Shown here one piece after another: positions 9,901-21,799 of a stretch of DNA of 64,000 nt. Under the pieces are notes generated by a model. That model made no database searches, was not told where the DNA came from, and worked only from the letters and a program-made list of their open reading frames with translations. The translations under genes and the position numbers were made by a program. The stretch lies in contig LSRX01000333.1 in NCBI GenBank assembly GCA_001939145.1, positions 313,396 through 377,395 on the forward strand, written 5' to 3'. The DNA comes from Symbiodinium microadriaticum. Lineage: Eukaryota > Sar > Dinophyceae > Suessiales > Symbiodiniaceae. The stretch's first letter is position 1; the number at the start of each line of letters is the position of its first letter.

Positions 9901-11700
9901 AAGGCACCTTGGATTGTCGGCCGCTAAAAAAGAGTCTAGCAGTATCCACAAGACGCTTGTCAGAATCCGCAGGCCGCTCCCGTTCAAAGTGACGGGTCCT
10001 AGCTTCCAGAGTCAAGATGCTGAGCTCGAGCCCAGGGCCTGAAAGCTGAAAATCGTATCTGCCACTTTCAGATTGCTTTCAAACCCAAGGGCGTAGCCTA
10101 GGGGGTCTCCGTAGGAGCCAGAAGCAGACATGATGCATAGGCAGGAAAAGGGGCCGGGCCACCTGCTCTTCGTCATTGAGCTGCATGAACCAGTGAACGG
10201 TGATGTGCAACCTGTGTATGATGTAGCGTAGGTTCGCCCTCAGAGCAACTTTTCTCAGACCACAAATCCTCTAACGTGAATCCTACACCCCCCTTGCATC
10301 GCATTAAGTCGCCGCGCAATCGGACTCCCAATCCGTTTGGGGTCTTCTCAGACTTCGGATTCACTCGGAGCTCAGCTGCGGTGCCACTGACACGATGCTC
10401 TTTTATAAGCTTCCGGATCAGTCGAAAAGGCGACGTCCTCATTCACCCCGTCCTCTGCCTGATCATCTTCACCTTCTTCGTCATCAAGACGGCTTATCGT
10501 CACTGTCATGGTCCTACTCATACTCATCCTTGGATTGTCCTCGAAAACACGTATCGTACACTCCTTTTACTCGTGTCAGATTGCGAAAAATGCAACAGTT
10601 TTCGCAGCAGATCGCATGAACATGAACCGAGTCGACGGGTGAGGCCTTGAGAGCGGGCCATGAGGCGGGGCACGCTTTGCGACGTTGCAAAACGGTCCAC
10701 ATTCTGTGCCCTCAAACGCACATGCGCAACGCGAAGCACCAAGATGGGCTGTTCACTGTAAGCCTAACCCAGCAACGCTTTCGAGACAAGGAGCCATGGC
10801 GAGCTCAGCAGCTTCTGGGTCTAATCGCTGTTCCAAGTCTCTGCTCCATGGGTTCCAGCGCTGCGGCAGCTTAGCATGAAAGGCCAGGTTTCTTTTGTGT
10901 GTGTTTTTTTTTCTGACTTTTTGCCACTTCAGAACCCTTTTCAGCTTAACGACGGCAGCTCTCGACATTTTGCGATGTAGACTCTTCCACTGCCACTGTC
11001 TCACAGTGCATGTGACCAAAGGTGAGGTTTTGCGGGCCTGCTCTTTTCTCGGCGCGAAGACTTGCGTTGAACTTCGGGGAGTTTTCATCCATTCCCATAG
11101 CCGCGAAACTGTCTCGGGCTCGCAGCCTGAAGAGACGTACCGTGGATGCACCTGCGAGATCCGCAGGCACGAAGGGCATGAGCTTCTACCGACCATCCCT
11201 TCAAGAAGCCTTTGTATGCGTTTACTGACTGCCAGCCCGAGCTTACACGTTTGCCTGCCGAAGACATACGTGTTAGTTTCGTTTAGCATCAGGTCTGGCT
11301 GTCCCTATGCCACCACCGCCAGCAGGGTCCTCAAAACAGCATGGGCGCAGGTGATCACGTGCAAGTCTGCTGGCCTTGTCGGTTACGTTTAGCACTATTT
11401 CTGTTTCGGACTTCATGCAATGCTCGAGGTAGGAGAAGCATCAGCATTTACAGTCCTCCTCAACTGTCAGTCGCCTGAAGACCTCCGAGACATGCACATA
11501 TCGTGGATTTTGGTATGCATGCTTGTGCCAAATTGCAAGGAAGGAAAAGCAGGGCCGGAGGAGCGGGGAGGGCTCCTAAAGGCTTTGCCAAAGAATTTCA
11601 TTCCAGTCTAAGGAGGAAAAGCCGGGACCCAAGCCCTAGCGACGACGTGAACAAAAAGGGCGGGCCGCGGCCCATGACGATGACACGACGCGAAGACAAA
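9901..11700. other. No recognised coding segment; probable intron or intergenic DNA
   Basis: Open frames here reach at most about 178 codons and show no motif or heptad pattern. Composition is intermediate in GC. The stretch lies between coiled-coil segments upstream (to about 9.8 kb) and downstream (14.6-15.1 kb), so it may be intronic. Confidence 0.3.
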
Positions 11701-11805
11701 TAAGGTCGCCGAAATCGACCACAAGACTTTCACAATACTTGACGAAAGTCAAAACTGCATAGATGTTGCTATGAACAAATGTACGTATGCATGTGTGTAT
11801 TTCTT

Positions 11806-11844
<39 letters not shown>

Positions 11845-13620
11845 GGTCGCCCCCCTTGAAAGACCATGCCCTTTAATCAGGCATGATCTGTTAACGGATG
11901 GGCGACAACCACCTCTTCTAAATTCAATGTCGAAATTTCAATTTTTCGAAATTTCCTCTCCCACTTGCTTTACAGAATTTCAACAAGTTCCAAAATTTCC
12001 AAAATTGATCCCCTAAATTACGAAATCTCCACAAAATCCAATAATTCCTGAATGTCCAAATGCTCCTTAATGTTAAGGACCGACTCTGCCAAATAGGGTC
12101 TAGATATTGGGAAATTTTGGAATTTTTGTTGGAAATTTTGGAAACTTTGGAATTTTTGCAACTTTTGGAAAGTTAGGGGTTGTAATTTTGGAATTTTTAG
12201 AATTTTTGGTTTATTTCGATATTTATCTTTTTTCTTTCATTTCTTGGATTTTGTAAACTTATTTGCAATTTTTGGAAATCTCTACATCTTCATGCAGAGC
12301 TCCTAAACCTAATCTTAGTCTTAGTGTTAATCATAGTCTTGACTCAGCCTTGTTCTTACCTCTAATCTTAGTACCACTCAGTATAAATTGGTGTCAGTAA
12401 ACGTGTAAGTGTTAGTACCAGTGTCAATGTCAGTGTTAGTAAATAAAGTATTAGTATTAGTATAAGTCTTAATGTTGCTTTTAATATCAGCTCTAAAATT
12501 CGCAGAAGCACTAGTATTAGTATTTTTTGTTTTAGTGTTCATATGTTAGTATACTAATAGACTCGTATATTAGCAGATTAATATACCAATACATTCATAT
12601 ATTAAGTGTAATAGTATATCTGTATACTTTTATACCAGTAAATTAATATCTTAGTTTATTGGTGCATGAGTATGTTAGCATATTATTGGTATATTAATAT
12701 AGCAGTATATTCGCATATTAATATAGAATATTGGTATCCTAGTATATGTGTAGGCGACTATATTCGTATATTGATCTAATATTGAATAAGTATCAATATG
12801 TTGGTATAGCAGCATATGAATATACCAGCGTACTTGTTCATTGCCGTGTTGCTATATTAGTATATTAGCATAGTAGTATACTCGTATATCATACATCAGT
12901 AGTATATGAACATTTTGGCATATGGGTATGTGAAAATACTAACATGAATGCGTTGATATGTTTGGACTTTTTATTATAGAGGTATGTACATTTATATACA
13001 TTGGTATATGCAGGTATACATGTCAATATCAATATGAGTATGATTATTGGTATTCTTAACATTAGTATTCGTATTGTCATATTCGTATCAGCCTTAATGC
13101 AAGTGTTAATGGTCGTATTAATACTAGTATTTACTTGAGTATTCAACAACTGTCAATGTCAGTATTGGTATTGGTAATATTGTGTCATTAACAGCCATAA
13201 GAGTATGCGTATTAGTATTTGTAGGAGTATTGATATGTATATTAATATTGATCTTAATATAAATATTGGCATTAGTACTAATACCAGTATTAGCATTAAT
13301 GTTCATATTATTCTGTTGTTTTGTATTCGCAGGAATTTTTGTATTGGTATTACCCTTGAGTTTCGTATTAGTATTAGTAGTAGCATAAATATTGATATGA
13401 ACATTAGTGCCAGTATCACTGTTACTACGAGTAGTAGTGTTCGTAGGAGTGTAACTATTCAATCCAATATCAATTATAGTATCATGATTAGTACAAATCT
13501 TCGGACTTGTAGTAATATTTACCAATCTGGTCTTAGTATTAGGGTTAGTTTCGTATTAGTATGAGTATGTAGTCTTCGTATGAGTATGAGAATAGTTTTC
13601 GTGGGAGTATTAAGGTTTCT
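11701..13620. repeat. AT-rich island of diverged short-repeat arrays
   Basis: Sharp change to AT-rich sequence. It has three zones: a (TA)n tract at 11805-11844; a zone of degenerate ttttggaaattt-like and fully complementary words (about 11930-12280); and a long zone of degenerate agtatt/agtgtt hexamer-like words (about 12300-13620), including many atattagtat variants. Reading frames through it give only Asn/Thr/Ile- or Val/Ile-rich low-complexity peptides, so they are not genes. It resembles decayed microsatellites within an intron or between genes. Confidence 0.7.
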
Positions 13621-14589
13621 AGTATTATTAGTGCCTGACTGTGAGAGACTCAATGTGGCAGCAAACAGGAACATCTCTTATTCAGCAGAGTCACTTGCCA
13701 GGAACACGCTGAATGTGTACCGCGGGCTGTCAACGGGGGGGGGGGTGAGCATACATACTCCTGTTTTTATGCATGCATGCGTGCGAGCTCGAACGTTATC
13801 ATTGCCAATGTTTTTGCAGACTAGGATGTCAAGTGGCAGGACTCTGGCTGACAGTTTTCTTTTGAAGAAGCTCTTGGCAACACTAGTTTCTTTGCCGCTT
13901 AGTCTTCTTTCCAATGCCCAATCAGCATGCCTTCCTCTGGTAACGGTTTGGAGGGGCCCTGCGCTCCAAGTACTACTATGCCTCGCAGGGGGGCCTGCGC
14001 TCCTTGAGCGGAACAGAGCTGACCATGCCCTTCAAGGCGCAGGGCATGGGATGCTTTATGGCATCGGATGGCATCGGTCTGAACGATCTTTCAATGCGTG
14101 TCTGTGTGCGCAGATCGAGAACATTCCCGACTCTCTCAAGGAGGATCTTCCTTCGAGTATCAAATCATTACCGAAGGTTAGGGCAGGGAGTGTTCCTATG
14201 CACCTTGTGTAAATGTCTTTGCCAAGCCTGCTGCCGATACTACTCGCATATTCCGGAGCCAAGAAGCGGTGTAAGGCTGTGCTGGCTAATTGCCAAAGCT
14301 GTCATCGGCGTGACAACCACTTGAACCTGTCTTAAACCTGCTTCAGGAGACACAGGACCACCTTTCAAGAAGTATGCATTTCTTCAACAAGGCGCTTCGA
14401 CTTGCGTAGGTGAGTACCCGAAAGAGTAGAGCGTCTCAGCGAAGCTTTGTCGCAGCTATAGTCCGTGCTACAGAAGCTTAAGACACCCTCGGAATAGATA
14501 AAAATGAAGCTTGAGGTCATGCGACGGGATTCGGTCAAGACGGATTGGGGCATCGCTGTCGTAGACCGTCCTCAGCTCCTGCTTGGGCC

Positions 14590-15110
14590 AGGTCAACAAA
14601 GAGTTCCAGAAGTTGCAGGTGACCCACCGGTGACAAATGCGTAGAGATTAAATGGTTGCAGAGTGTCAACAACTGGTTTTGATGCACGACTTGCATGCTT
14701 TGGTTGCGATGATCTTATACAAAGATCACCTGTGGTAATGGATCCGTCAGGAGCAACTACTACAAGTCACTCAGGAGCGTGATGCGCTTCGCCTGCGACC
14801 CAAATGAAACCCTGCAGTGCTGTCCCTTCCATGCCTTCCGAGCCTTCCGGGCCTTGCTGAGGGCAGCAGAACACCACCCTCCAGCAGCAGCTCAAGCAGC
14901 TCGAGCGGACCCTCGGCTCGGAGAGTCGTAGTGACTCAAACGTCCCGGTGTGACCCATGTCCCCTTGCTGAGGGCCAGTAGCGAACAGATGGCGGTCAAG
15001 CCGGTCGTTCTGAGCCTGGGCCCCGGACACTGTGGTGTCCAGCCCATACGAGGAGAGCGTTCTGAGGGAACAGTCCACTGCGCCGAGCGTAAAAAGCCTT
15101 CGATACTACA
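14590..15110 (+). CDS. Further coiled-coil coding segments
   Basis: Short + strand segments that resume the coiled-coil pattern after the AT-rich island: GQVNKEFQKLQVTHR (about 14587-14632), RQEQLLQVTQERDALRLR (about 14746-14800), NTTLQQQLKQLERTLGSES (about 14871-14927) and YEESVLREQSTAPS (about 15047-15090). Each is rich in Gln, Glu, Leu and Arg at heptad spacing. They may be the 3' exons of the gene seen at 4.95-9.9 kb or a separate gene. Family unknown. Confidence 0.45.
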
Positions 15111-15231
15111 GGAGCATCCACTTTCTAGTGTGAGTTCGGAATCGGCTCAGAAGCGGGTTGATATTCGCAGTGCTTGACCCTATGTATCCTTGTGGAGTCG
15201 CGTAGGGCCCTGCGCGGCAATCTCTCTTCAC

Positions 15232-15352
15232 CTCTCTCGCTCTCTGTCTACCTGTCTGCCTGTCTGCCTGTCTGCCTGGCTGGCTGGCTGGCTGGCCGGC
15301 CTGGCCGGCTGTCTGTCTCTCTCGCTCCCTCTCTCGATCTCTCTCGTCTTTT
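15232..15352. repeat. CTGT/GGCT/CT simple-repeat tract
   Basis: Runs of ctgtctgc, then ctggctgg, then ctctct. Frames across it encode only Ser/Leu/Cys low complexity. Confidence 0.8.
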
Positions 15353-16254
15353 CCAGCGCTTCGTGTAAGTCGAGAGGAAGAGGTTTGCCGTGTTCTCGCT
15401 CAGCGCTCCCCGGGTTTCAGCTGAGGCCAGCCGACCGTTCTTCCAGGCATCGCGTCCGCCGTTGACCAGTGATTGATTGTGCCACCCCGATACACTTCAA
15501 TGCATAGACCCCTGGCCAGAATGTCTGCAGAAGGAGCCCGCAAAGTGTGACATAAGACAGGATGGGTTTGCCCGCAAAGTAATTTCTTGCTAAGCAGGCA
15601 TGGGGACCGCCCCAGGACCTTCAACGTAGGCTTAGATGGAGAGGAACTTCGCGCGTGGTTGTCGTCCTATGCCTGAATTGTGCGGTAAATTAGAACCCCG
15701 CATTGCTCGCAGCACCGACTGGGGCGCCGGCGAAGCCATCCATGGCCTTGGAAAGGCAGAGCACCTGCAACCAATCTGCGGAGCTTGTGGGATGAAGCCT
15801 TCAGGGTGTCTGAGTTTTGGATGCTCGTGTCGCGAATGTTCCTTCTGTTCACCTCGGGTTGGGATTTTCATCCACCATCTGGTGACTGGTGTGGAGCCTG
15901 CAGACAAGTGTGCACAGCGAGACATCTAGTAACTTGGGCAGTCTTCCACGGCAAGCGCACAGTCCAGACTTTTCCGGCATCTTCGGTCTAGGACTCCGAG
16001 CATCGTGGAAGCAGTGAGATTAGATTTACCAACCTTGCATGGGACTGCTTTTCAAGACTTTTTGAAGACTCCTGATCTGATGCTGAGCAACGGCAAGCTG
16101 CCAGGGGCGAGCGATTCGTTATGGACAGGCTATGGGTGCGTTGGCACAGAGATTCGGTGCTGGAAGCGAGAGCTTCATAACACGTCTGTCTTTTGCGCCC
16201 CTCCGTGTAGTTTGCATCGCGGCCTCGGTTTTCGACCTGTTCAGGCATCACTCC

Positions 16255-19200
16255 AACCTTCACAAGGCTCCAGTCCACAGTGTGGCGATGAGTCTGACGC
16301 CCGGAGAAGGGTTTGTGTGGTGGTTTCTAGGCAGCAGAAGAAGTCATCCATAGCTGTGGCCTAGGCGAGGACTCAACGAAGGTTGTGACGGCATCCTGGG
16401 ATGCCACGGTCCATGTCTTCGACCTCAACAAGCAAGCCCTCGACAAGACTGTACTGGGTTGCCGAAATTTTAATCTGAATTCTTTGCAGTCCTGGTGCTG
16501 CAGGCTCAGACCGTAGTGACGTAGTGTGGAGAGAGATTGTTGTTGCAAAAGGAGACAGCGCCGTAGTAGTCGTCAGCGCTTGTCTGCTTTGCCAAGCGTG
16601 AGGACTTTGCGCAAACAGAATGAGCTGGCCTCAGGGGGTGGGGGCTGTTTCTTTATGAGCCGACTGAATGCGACATCCACAGTCGGTGAATTGACTGAAA
16701 ACCTCGACTTGCACTAAGAGCGAACCCATGGGGGGCCTCTACTCCGTGGCTTTTGCGAAGACGGTGCGGACCGAAACTGCCGGTGATCGTTCAGGAGTTG
16801 CTTTTTTGAGCTATCCTTGGACAGTGATTCATTACGGCGGGTTGTGTCCACAGCCAAGCGGCTCCATGAAAACAGATTCAAAGAGATGATGAATTGGGCA
16901 GTGTTTGCCAGGCGCCGGACATCTTGGGTTGTACGTCCGTGGACAAGCTCCGTTCTCAAGTGTCTTCCGCATCCGCTCGGAGGAGTAGCAACATGTGTCA
17001 ATGTATCTGTCGTTCCACTTTCCGAGGCATGTTTATTTGTGGAACTACCAGACAGGCCGCTCATCTCATTGTAGGCTCAAGCCCCGCTCCTTCAGGTGGC
17101 ATGGTATGAAGCATCTGTAAGCACCTTGAGTCACAATATCAGTCTTTGCTACGTCTTCCAGCGTCTATGTGCGAGGATCCGGCAAGAAGGATTCTGCACG
17201 ACGGCACTTGCTTGGAGACATGCATGCACTCTCAACACATTTGGCAGGCACGCACCAGTTCAAGCTGGGCGGTGAGAAGGGGCACCAGGCTCGCAGGGAC
17301 TTCAACAAGAGCCGCGGAAGCAGGATGTAGTCGACGACATAGAATCTGCTGTAGTAGCAAAGAGGATGTGTGGTGATAGAGGGGTCAGTGGCTCCAAGTC
17401 CGGCTCTGTGCGCTGCCTGAGCAGCTCTTCGCCATAGTAGCGGTCGCTTGCGGCCCTGCAGGACGAGGTCAATGGAATCGACTTCCACGAGGGTCAGCAG
17501 GCTGGCCCACAACAGGGCACATATTCTGGCTTGGTGCAGTCGGAAGTAGGGTTGCGCTGTCCAATCTTGGGGAACAGACGAAGCGTACGCAGACATTGCT
17601 CGTAGACCCACATTATCGCAGAGTGGTCAGAAGACTTTCGATTGATCAAGCCAGACATCTGGGGTTACCGGTTTCAGGTCCCAGGCGAACAGCTCATCCG
17701 TCACTTGCGGGCGTTTTTGTTGACTCGGAGGTAGTCGCGACGCTTCGCGCTGGATCGAAGCACGGTTTGGCATGAATAGCATCTGTAAGTCAGATCAGCA
17801 GTGCTTGATTGCAGGGTCTTCAGCGTCGACCAAAAACATCATGAGGAGCACGCAGTCCGCAGCCCCTAGTTAGATTGCGGAGCAGTTGAAATCCAACCCT
17901 CGGTAGCCGGTTACGGGTATCCCGGTACGGACTATCTTCGATCACAGGGTCTGTGAACCTTGGACGCAGGTCATGGCCACCGCATCAGACGACTTCAGCG
18001 CTCCTTGGCCCTTGCTGTTCCGGTTCTTTCTTGCTTCCTAGGCGTAACTTCCAACTATTGCGAATCGGCACCGCGCACGTCTTTTGCTCGCCATGACTTC
18101 GTGCAGAACTCAGACTTGAAACGCAACGAAGGCGATAATCTGGGATTTCGCAGAGGGGATCCCGCTGAGAACGTCCTGGGGCTCAGATGGCAAAGAAGGC
18201 AAAGCTCATACTTATCAGTTTGCAGCGACACGAGAGTTGCTTTGTCGTTTACGGGTGCGGATTCGAAGGAATGCCTCCGACTGCCGAGGCTCCCGCATCC
18301 AGGTAAGCCTGTTTATGGCGTGACTTTCCTTGGAAAGGACCGACCGGCGTGGCCGGATTGGTTTGTATGTCCCTTTCTATCTCTCTCGCCATCTCTTTCA
18401 GCGTGAGCCAGAGTCAAGCCGCCACCGTACTCGTACTAATCCCTTTGCTTGTGTGACTCATTGGCACTGGTCAGTGTGTAGGGAAGGCAGGTCTGGAAGC
18501 CTTTGCGGCATGCTCAAGTTAAGGGCTTCCTAGACACCACCTGAGACATGTCACGTGCCGTCGTATCGGCTTAGCGAGAGAATACAGAATATTTTTTGGA
18601 GTGCACGATTTTGTGTCAGCTACGGTGACGGAAGTGAGAGCCTCACGTTGCAAGCGGAGTAGACATCACCTTGTTGGCTCTGGGAGGATCCGGAAAGGCA
18701 GTACTTCGTTTCGACGTGCTGCTTTGATCAGACTCGGCCTCGGTGGCAGTGCAGAGTTGGTTTTCAGAGCAGTTTCCTCTGCAAAAATGGCGTTCCCAAG
18801 GAAAACGCGAGTTTTTGACATGCGCGACAAGAAGGCATGCATGGCGCAATAAAGTGCAGTGTCGTGCACCGGCTTTCTTGCAAGGTTTACAGTGCCTTAC
18901 GGCCTTAAGGCATGTTTTTTGTCGCCGGTTTTCGCAGGCCTCCCTTTTGCAACTTGGGCAACACATCATAGTGGCAAAGCAAAACAGTGCATCTAGTGCC
19001 AGAATGCGAGAAGACTTCGAATGTGGGAGCCTCCGCTCCATCGAAGTTGATTATTCCTACGGAAATCTCAGCCTCTCCAGTTGTGGACCCCTTGCCTGAC
19101 GGCGGCTCCCACAGAACACAATGGCAGGTTGTCGTCACCCTGGGCGGCCACACAGATGACATCATTGGCCTCCAGCTTGGATGCTTCCCTTCTTCCCCTA

Positions 19201-21276
19201 GACGCGCAGCTTCTGGAAGCTCCCTCCACAGGCATCGACTTCTCTAGCCACGGGCCGGCTGCTCAAATCAAGGGCACTAGCGAATCCGTGCAGGCGTTTG
19301 ACACAAGCACAGAGAAGGGTCTTCGACTCGCCTCCCCGCGCACAAGTATTCTTCACAGCTTTGGACTAGACTTCACTTTCCGCAGTCCCCGCCCATCCCA
19401 AGCTTTCACAGGTTTTGCATCGGCGCCGTGTTCACTTATAATTCCTCGGCAAAGCAGATGATGTCATGCCCAAGCGGCACATGAGGCCAAATGTCTGTAT
19501 GATTTTTTAGGCACCCTTCCATCACCATAAAGCGCAAACCATTAGTACATTTCTAAATTGCGCTGGCGATCCTGCTGTATGGCTCGGAATCGCAGATGTA
19601 TCTCTAATCGCACCTCACAAAACTAAACAAATTACACCGTAAGGTCCTAAGACAAATTTTCAGCATCAAAAGCTCCTGCTTCCATAAAGTTTTGGAACCC
19701 TCCGATGCAGGTTGTTCCAACGAATATCTTTCCCAATTAGCATATGAGTACGCTCCCAAGCTTTGAGCCCCATCGCAGCAGATCGTTGCTTCTCGAATAT
19801 CATATTTAGACCACATTCTTCGAAACGCCGATTCTCTTGAGCACATATCTACATTTCAGACAGCACACGCGTATCGTAAAGTACATAACGCCCTTATACC
19901 AAAGGCCCACCAAATACACCACGACACAAACTGCACCACCATCCTGCGGAGCGAGGGTGGCGACAACACATTCCAAATACTTTGGTAACACAAAGCTGTG
20001 GAGGACCCGACAGCCACCAGCTCAAAAAAAGAAAGTTTGGGCTTATTTGGAGGTCTGACGTTGAACAGCTGAAAGGGCTGCTGACGACAAGTCTCACTTG
20101 TGGACTTGCTTTGCGCGTCTGAGAGAAAAGGCAGAGAGAGAGAGAGAGAGCACTTTGACCGTGTTGAAGAAGAGAGAGAGAGGGAGAGAGAAAATAAAGA
20201 GAGAGAGAAAGCCAATCCGTGCAAAACGGCCGGACAAGTATCAACATTTGCCCGTGCAGCTCCTTCAAGTGCAGCTGCGCGTCTCTGCTGCATGTTCTGA
20301 GGATCTTGGCCACAGGGTCGGACGATGGGCTTCTGGCCTCAGATGTGCTGGTCGTTTCTTTGCGAGATGCCATGCAGGGCGGAATGGCCCAGATGGCCTT
20401 GAAGACTTCCTGGACTGAGCCCAGGACCATCCTAGTCTACGACATCAAGACCTGGAAGGTGCTTCACAAGCTCGACTGCAAGGCGCGACCTTGGGCCACA
20501 TGTGGTGACTCCTGCTCGGCCAGTGCCTCTACTCACAAGGTTTACACAGTTGTTTCCAACAGTGGTAAGTGTGCAGGGCAGGAACATGCTCGTCTACGAA
20601 ATGTAATCAGGAAGCTGTCTTCTTTGTCCTGTTAGGGGACGGTGTTCTCCGATTGACTTGCTCATGGGTGTTGATTCTATGCTGGCGCAGATCAGGTCGA
20701 CATGTCGGCAGAGACCGAGGCACGTTGCGTGTCTTCCACAGTCAAGATCTAGGATTCGCCAAGACCAAGCCCCAAGCCGCAGCGCAGCTCGGATTTACCT
20801 CGGTTTGGAGCAATTGAAGAGGGGATTTGCTTCGCATGTATCAGCTTAGCAGCTTGTCAGTTGAGGGAACATGCGACCAACTCTCCTGAGTGGCCAGAGA
20901 AGTCGCATGCTCATGCGTGTGGCTCGACTAATTTCTCGGGCGCACGGAGCTGCAATGTCACAATTTATTCTCAATTGCTCTTCAGAATTAGTCGAGAAGT
21001 GCCCGAAGCTGGAATGGACTTCAAAATCATACAAGGCTTGTGACGGTAAGATGCGACAGGTGAAGCGTGTTGGGTTTAGTCGCGAGCTCAGACGCAATAT
21101 CAGGTACAAGAAGAAGCGCCCAGTCTGCCCAGCCACGGGATGCGGGAAAGCTGCGCATATGTCGAGGTAGAGATGGCGACATGCTGGCTGCGGCATGTTC
21201 GACAGGGTCGGCACGCGGAACTTGAGCTGCTCTGTCTCCCTCTCGCTCTCGCTGTCGCTGTCTCTGTCTCTATCCG

Positions 21277-21343
<67 letters not shown>

Positions 21344-21790
21344 GATCTCTCTCTCTCTCTCCCTCCCTCCCTCTGCCAACACAGCATGGCCGCGAGGAGC
21401 GTGGTTGTATATTCCGGCTTCACCACAGCAGAGAAGCCGAAGATGTTGCAGAAACTGAGCTGGAAGCTGAGTCGGAAGCCGGTTTGCTTTCGACGGAGCC
21501 TGTTCCTATGCTTGAACTGAGCTGCTGTGGATGACGGCTTGACGGTTCTCTTTCCCATTCCAGCGTGGTGGAGCTTTGCCAGTCAGGCGGTCACACAGAC
21601 TGCGTCTTCGACGTCGCTTGGGGTGTGGCCCCGAACGGTTCCAGGCTGCTGGTCAAGGGCTCAGGCTCAGCACCGCCCCGAAACATTGAAGTCGTCAGTC
21701 TGCAAACCGTAAGCGGAAGCTTTCATTGTTGCTTAGGTCTCCGCCTCGCACGACAAGTCTGTGAGATACTGGAAGGAGGTTGTTTAAAGG
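16255..21790 (+). CDS. WD40-repeat protein, scattered coding segments (multi-exon)
   Basis: Several + strand segments have the WD40 blade pattern (H-x-x-x-V-x-x-V start, then x-S-x-D-x-T-V-x-V-x-D end). They are HKAPVHSVAMSLTPGEGFVW (16261-16320); TKVVTASWDATVHVFDLNKQ (about 16376-16435); VDITLLALGGSGKAVLRFDV (about 18658-18717); KTRVFDMRDKKACMA (about 18803-18847); VVVTLGGHTDDIIGLQLG (about 19128-19181); ILATGSDDGLL (about 20304-20336) with ILVYDIKTWKVLHKLDCK (about 20427-20480); GTLRVFHSQDLGFAKTK (about 20720-20770); GGHTDCVFDVAWGVAPNGS (about 21586-21642); and SASHDKSVRYWKEV (about 21740-21781). At least five to seven blades are present, enough for a propeller. WD40 propellers are protein-interaction platforms; no specific partner can be inferred. 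The segments could be the C-terminal half of the coiled-coil gene upstream. Exon borders were not resolved. Confidence 0.65.
20121..20212. repeat. GA-rich microsatellite
   Basis: Interrupted (GA)n between two WD40 coding segments, so probably intronic. Confidence 0.8.
21232..21376. repeat. CT / CTGT microsatellite
   Basis: (CT)n with an internal (CTGT)n block, lying between WD40 segments; probably intronic. Confidence 0.85.
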
Positions 21791-21799
21791 AGCGAAGCT

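Noticed and set aside
13124..13564. Open frames on both strands in the AT-rich island
   Set aside because: Translations are Asn/Thr/Ile or Ser/Ile/Asn low complexity that simply reflect hexamer repeats.
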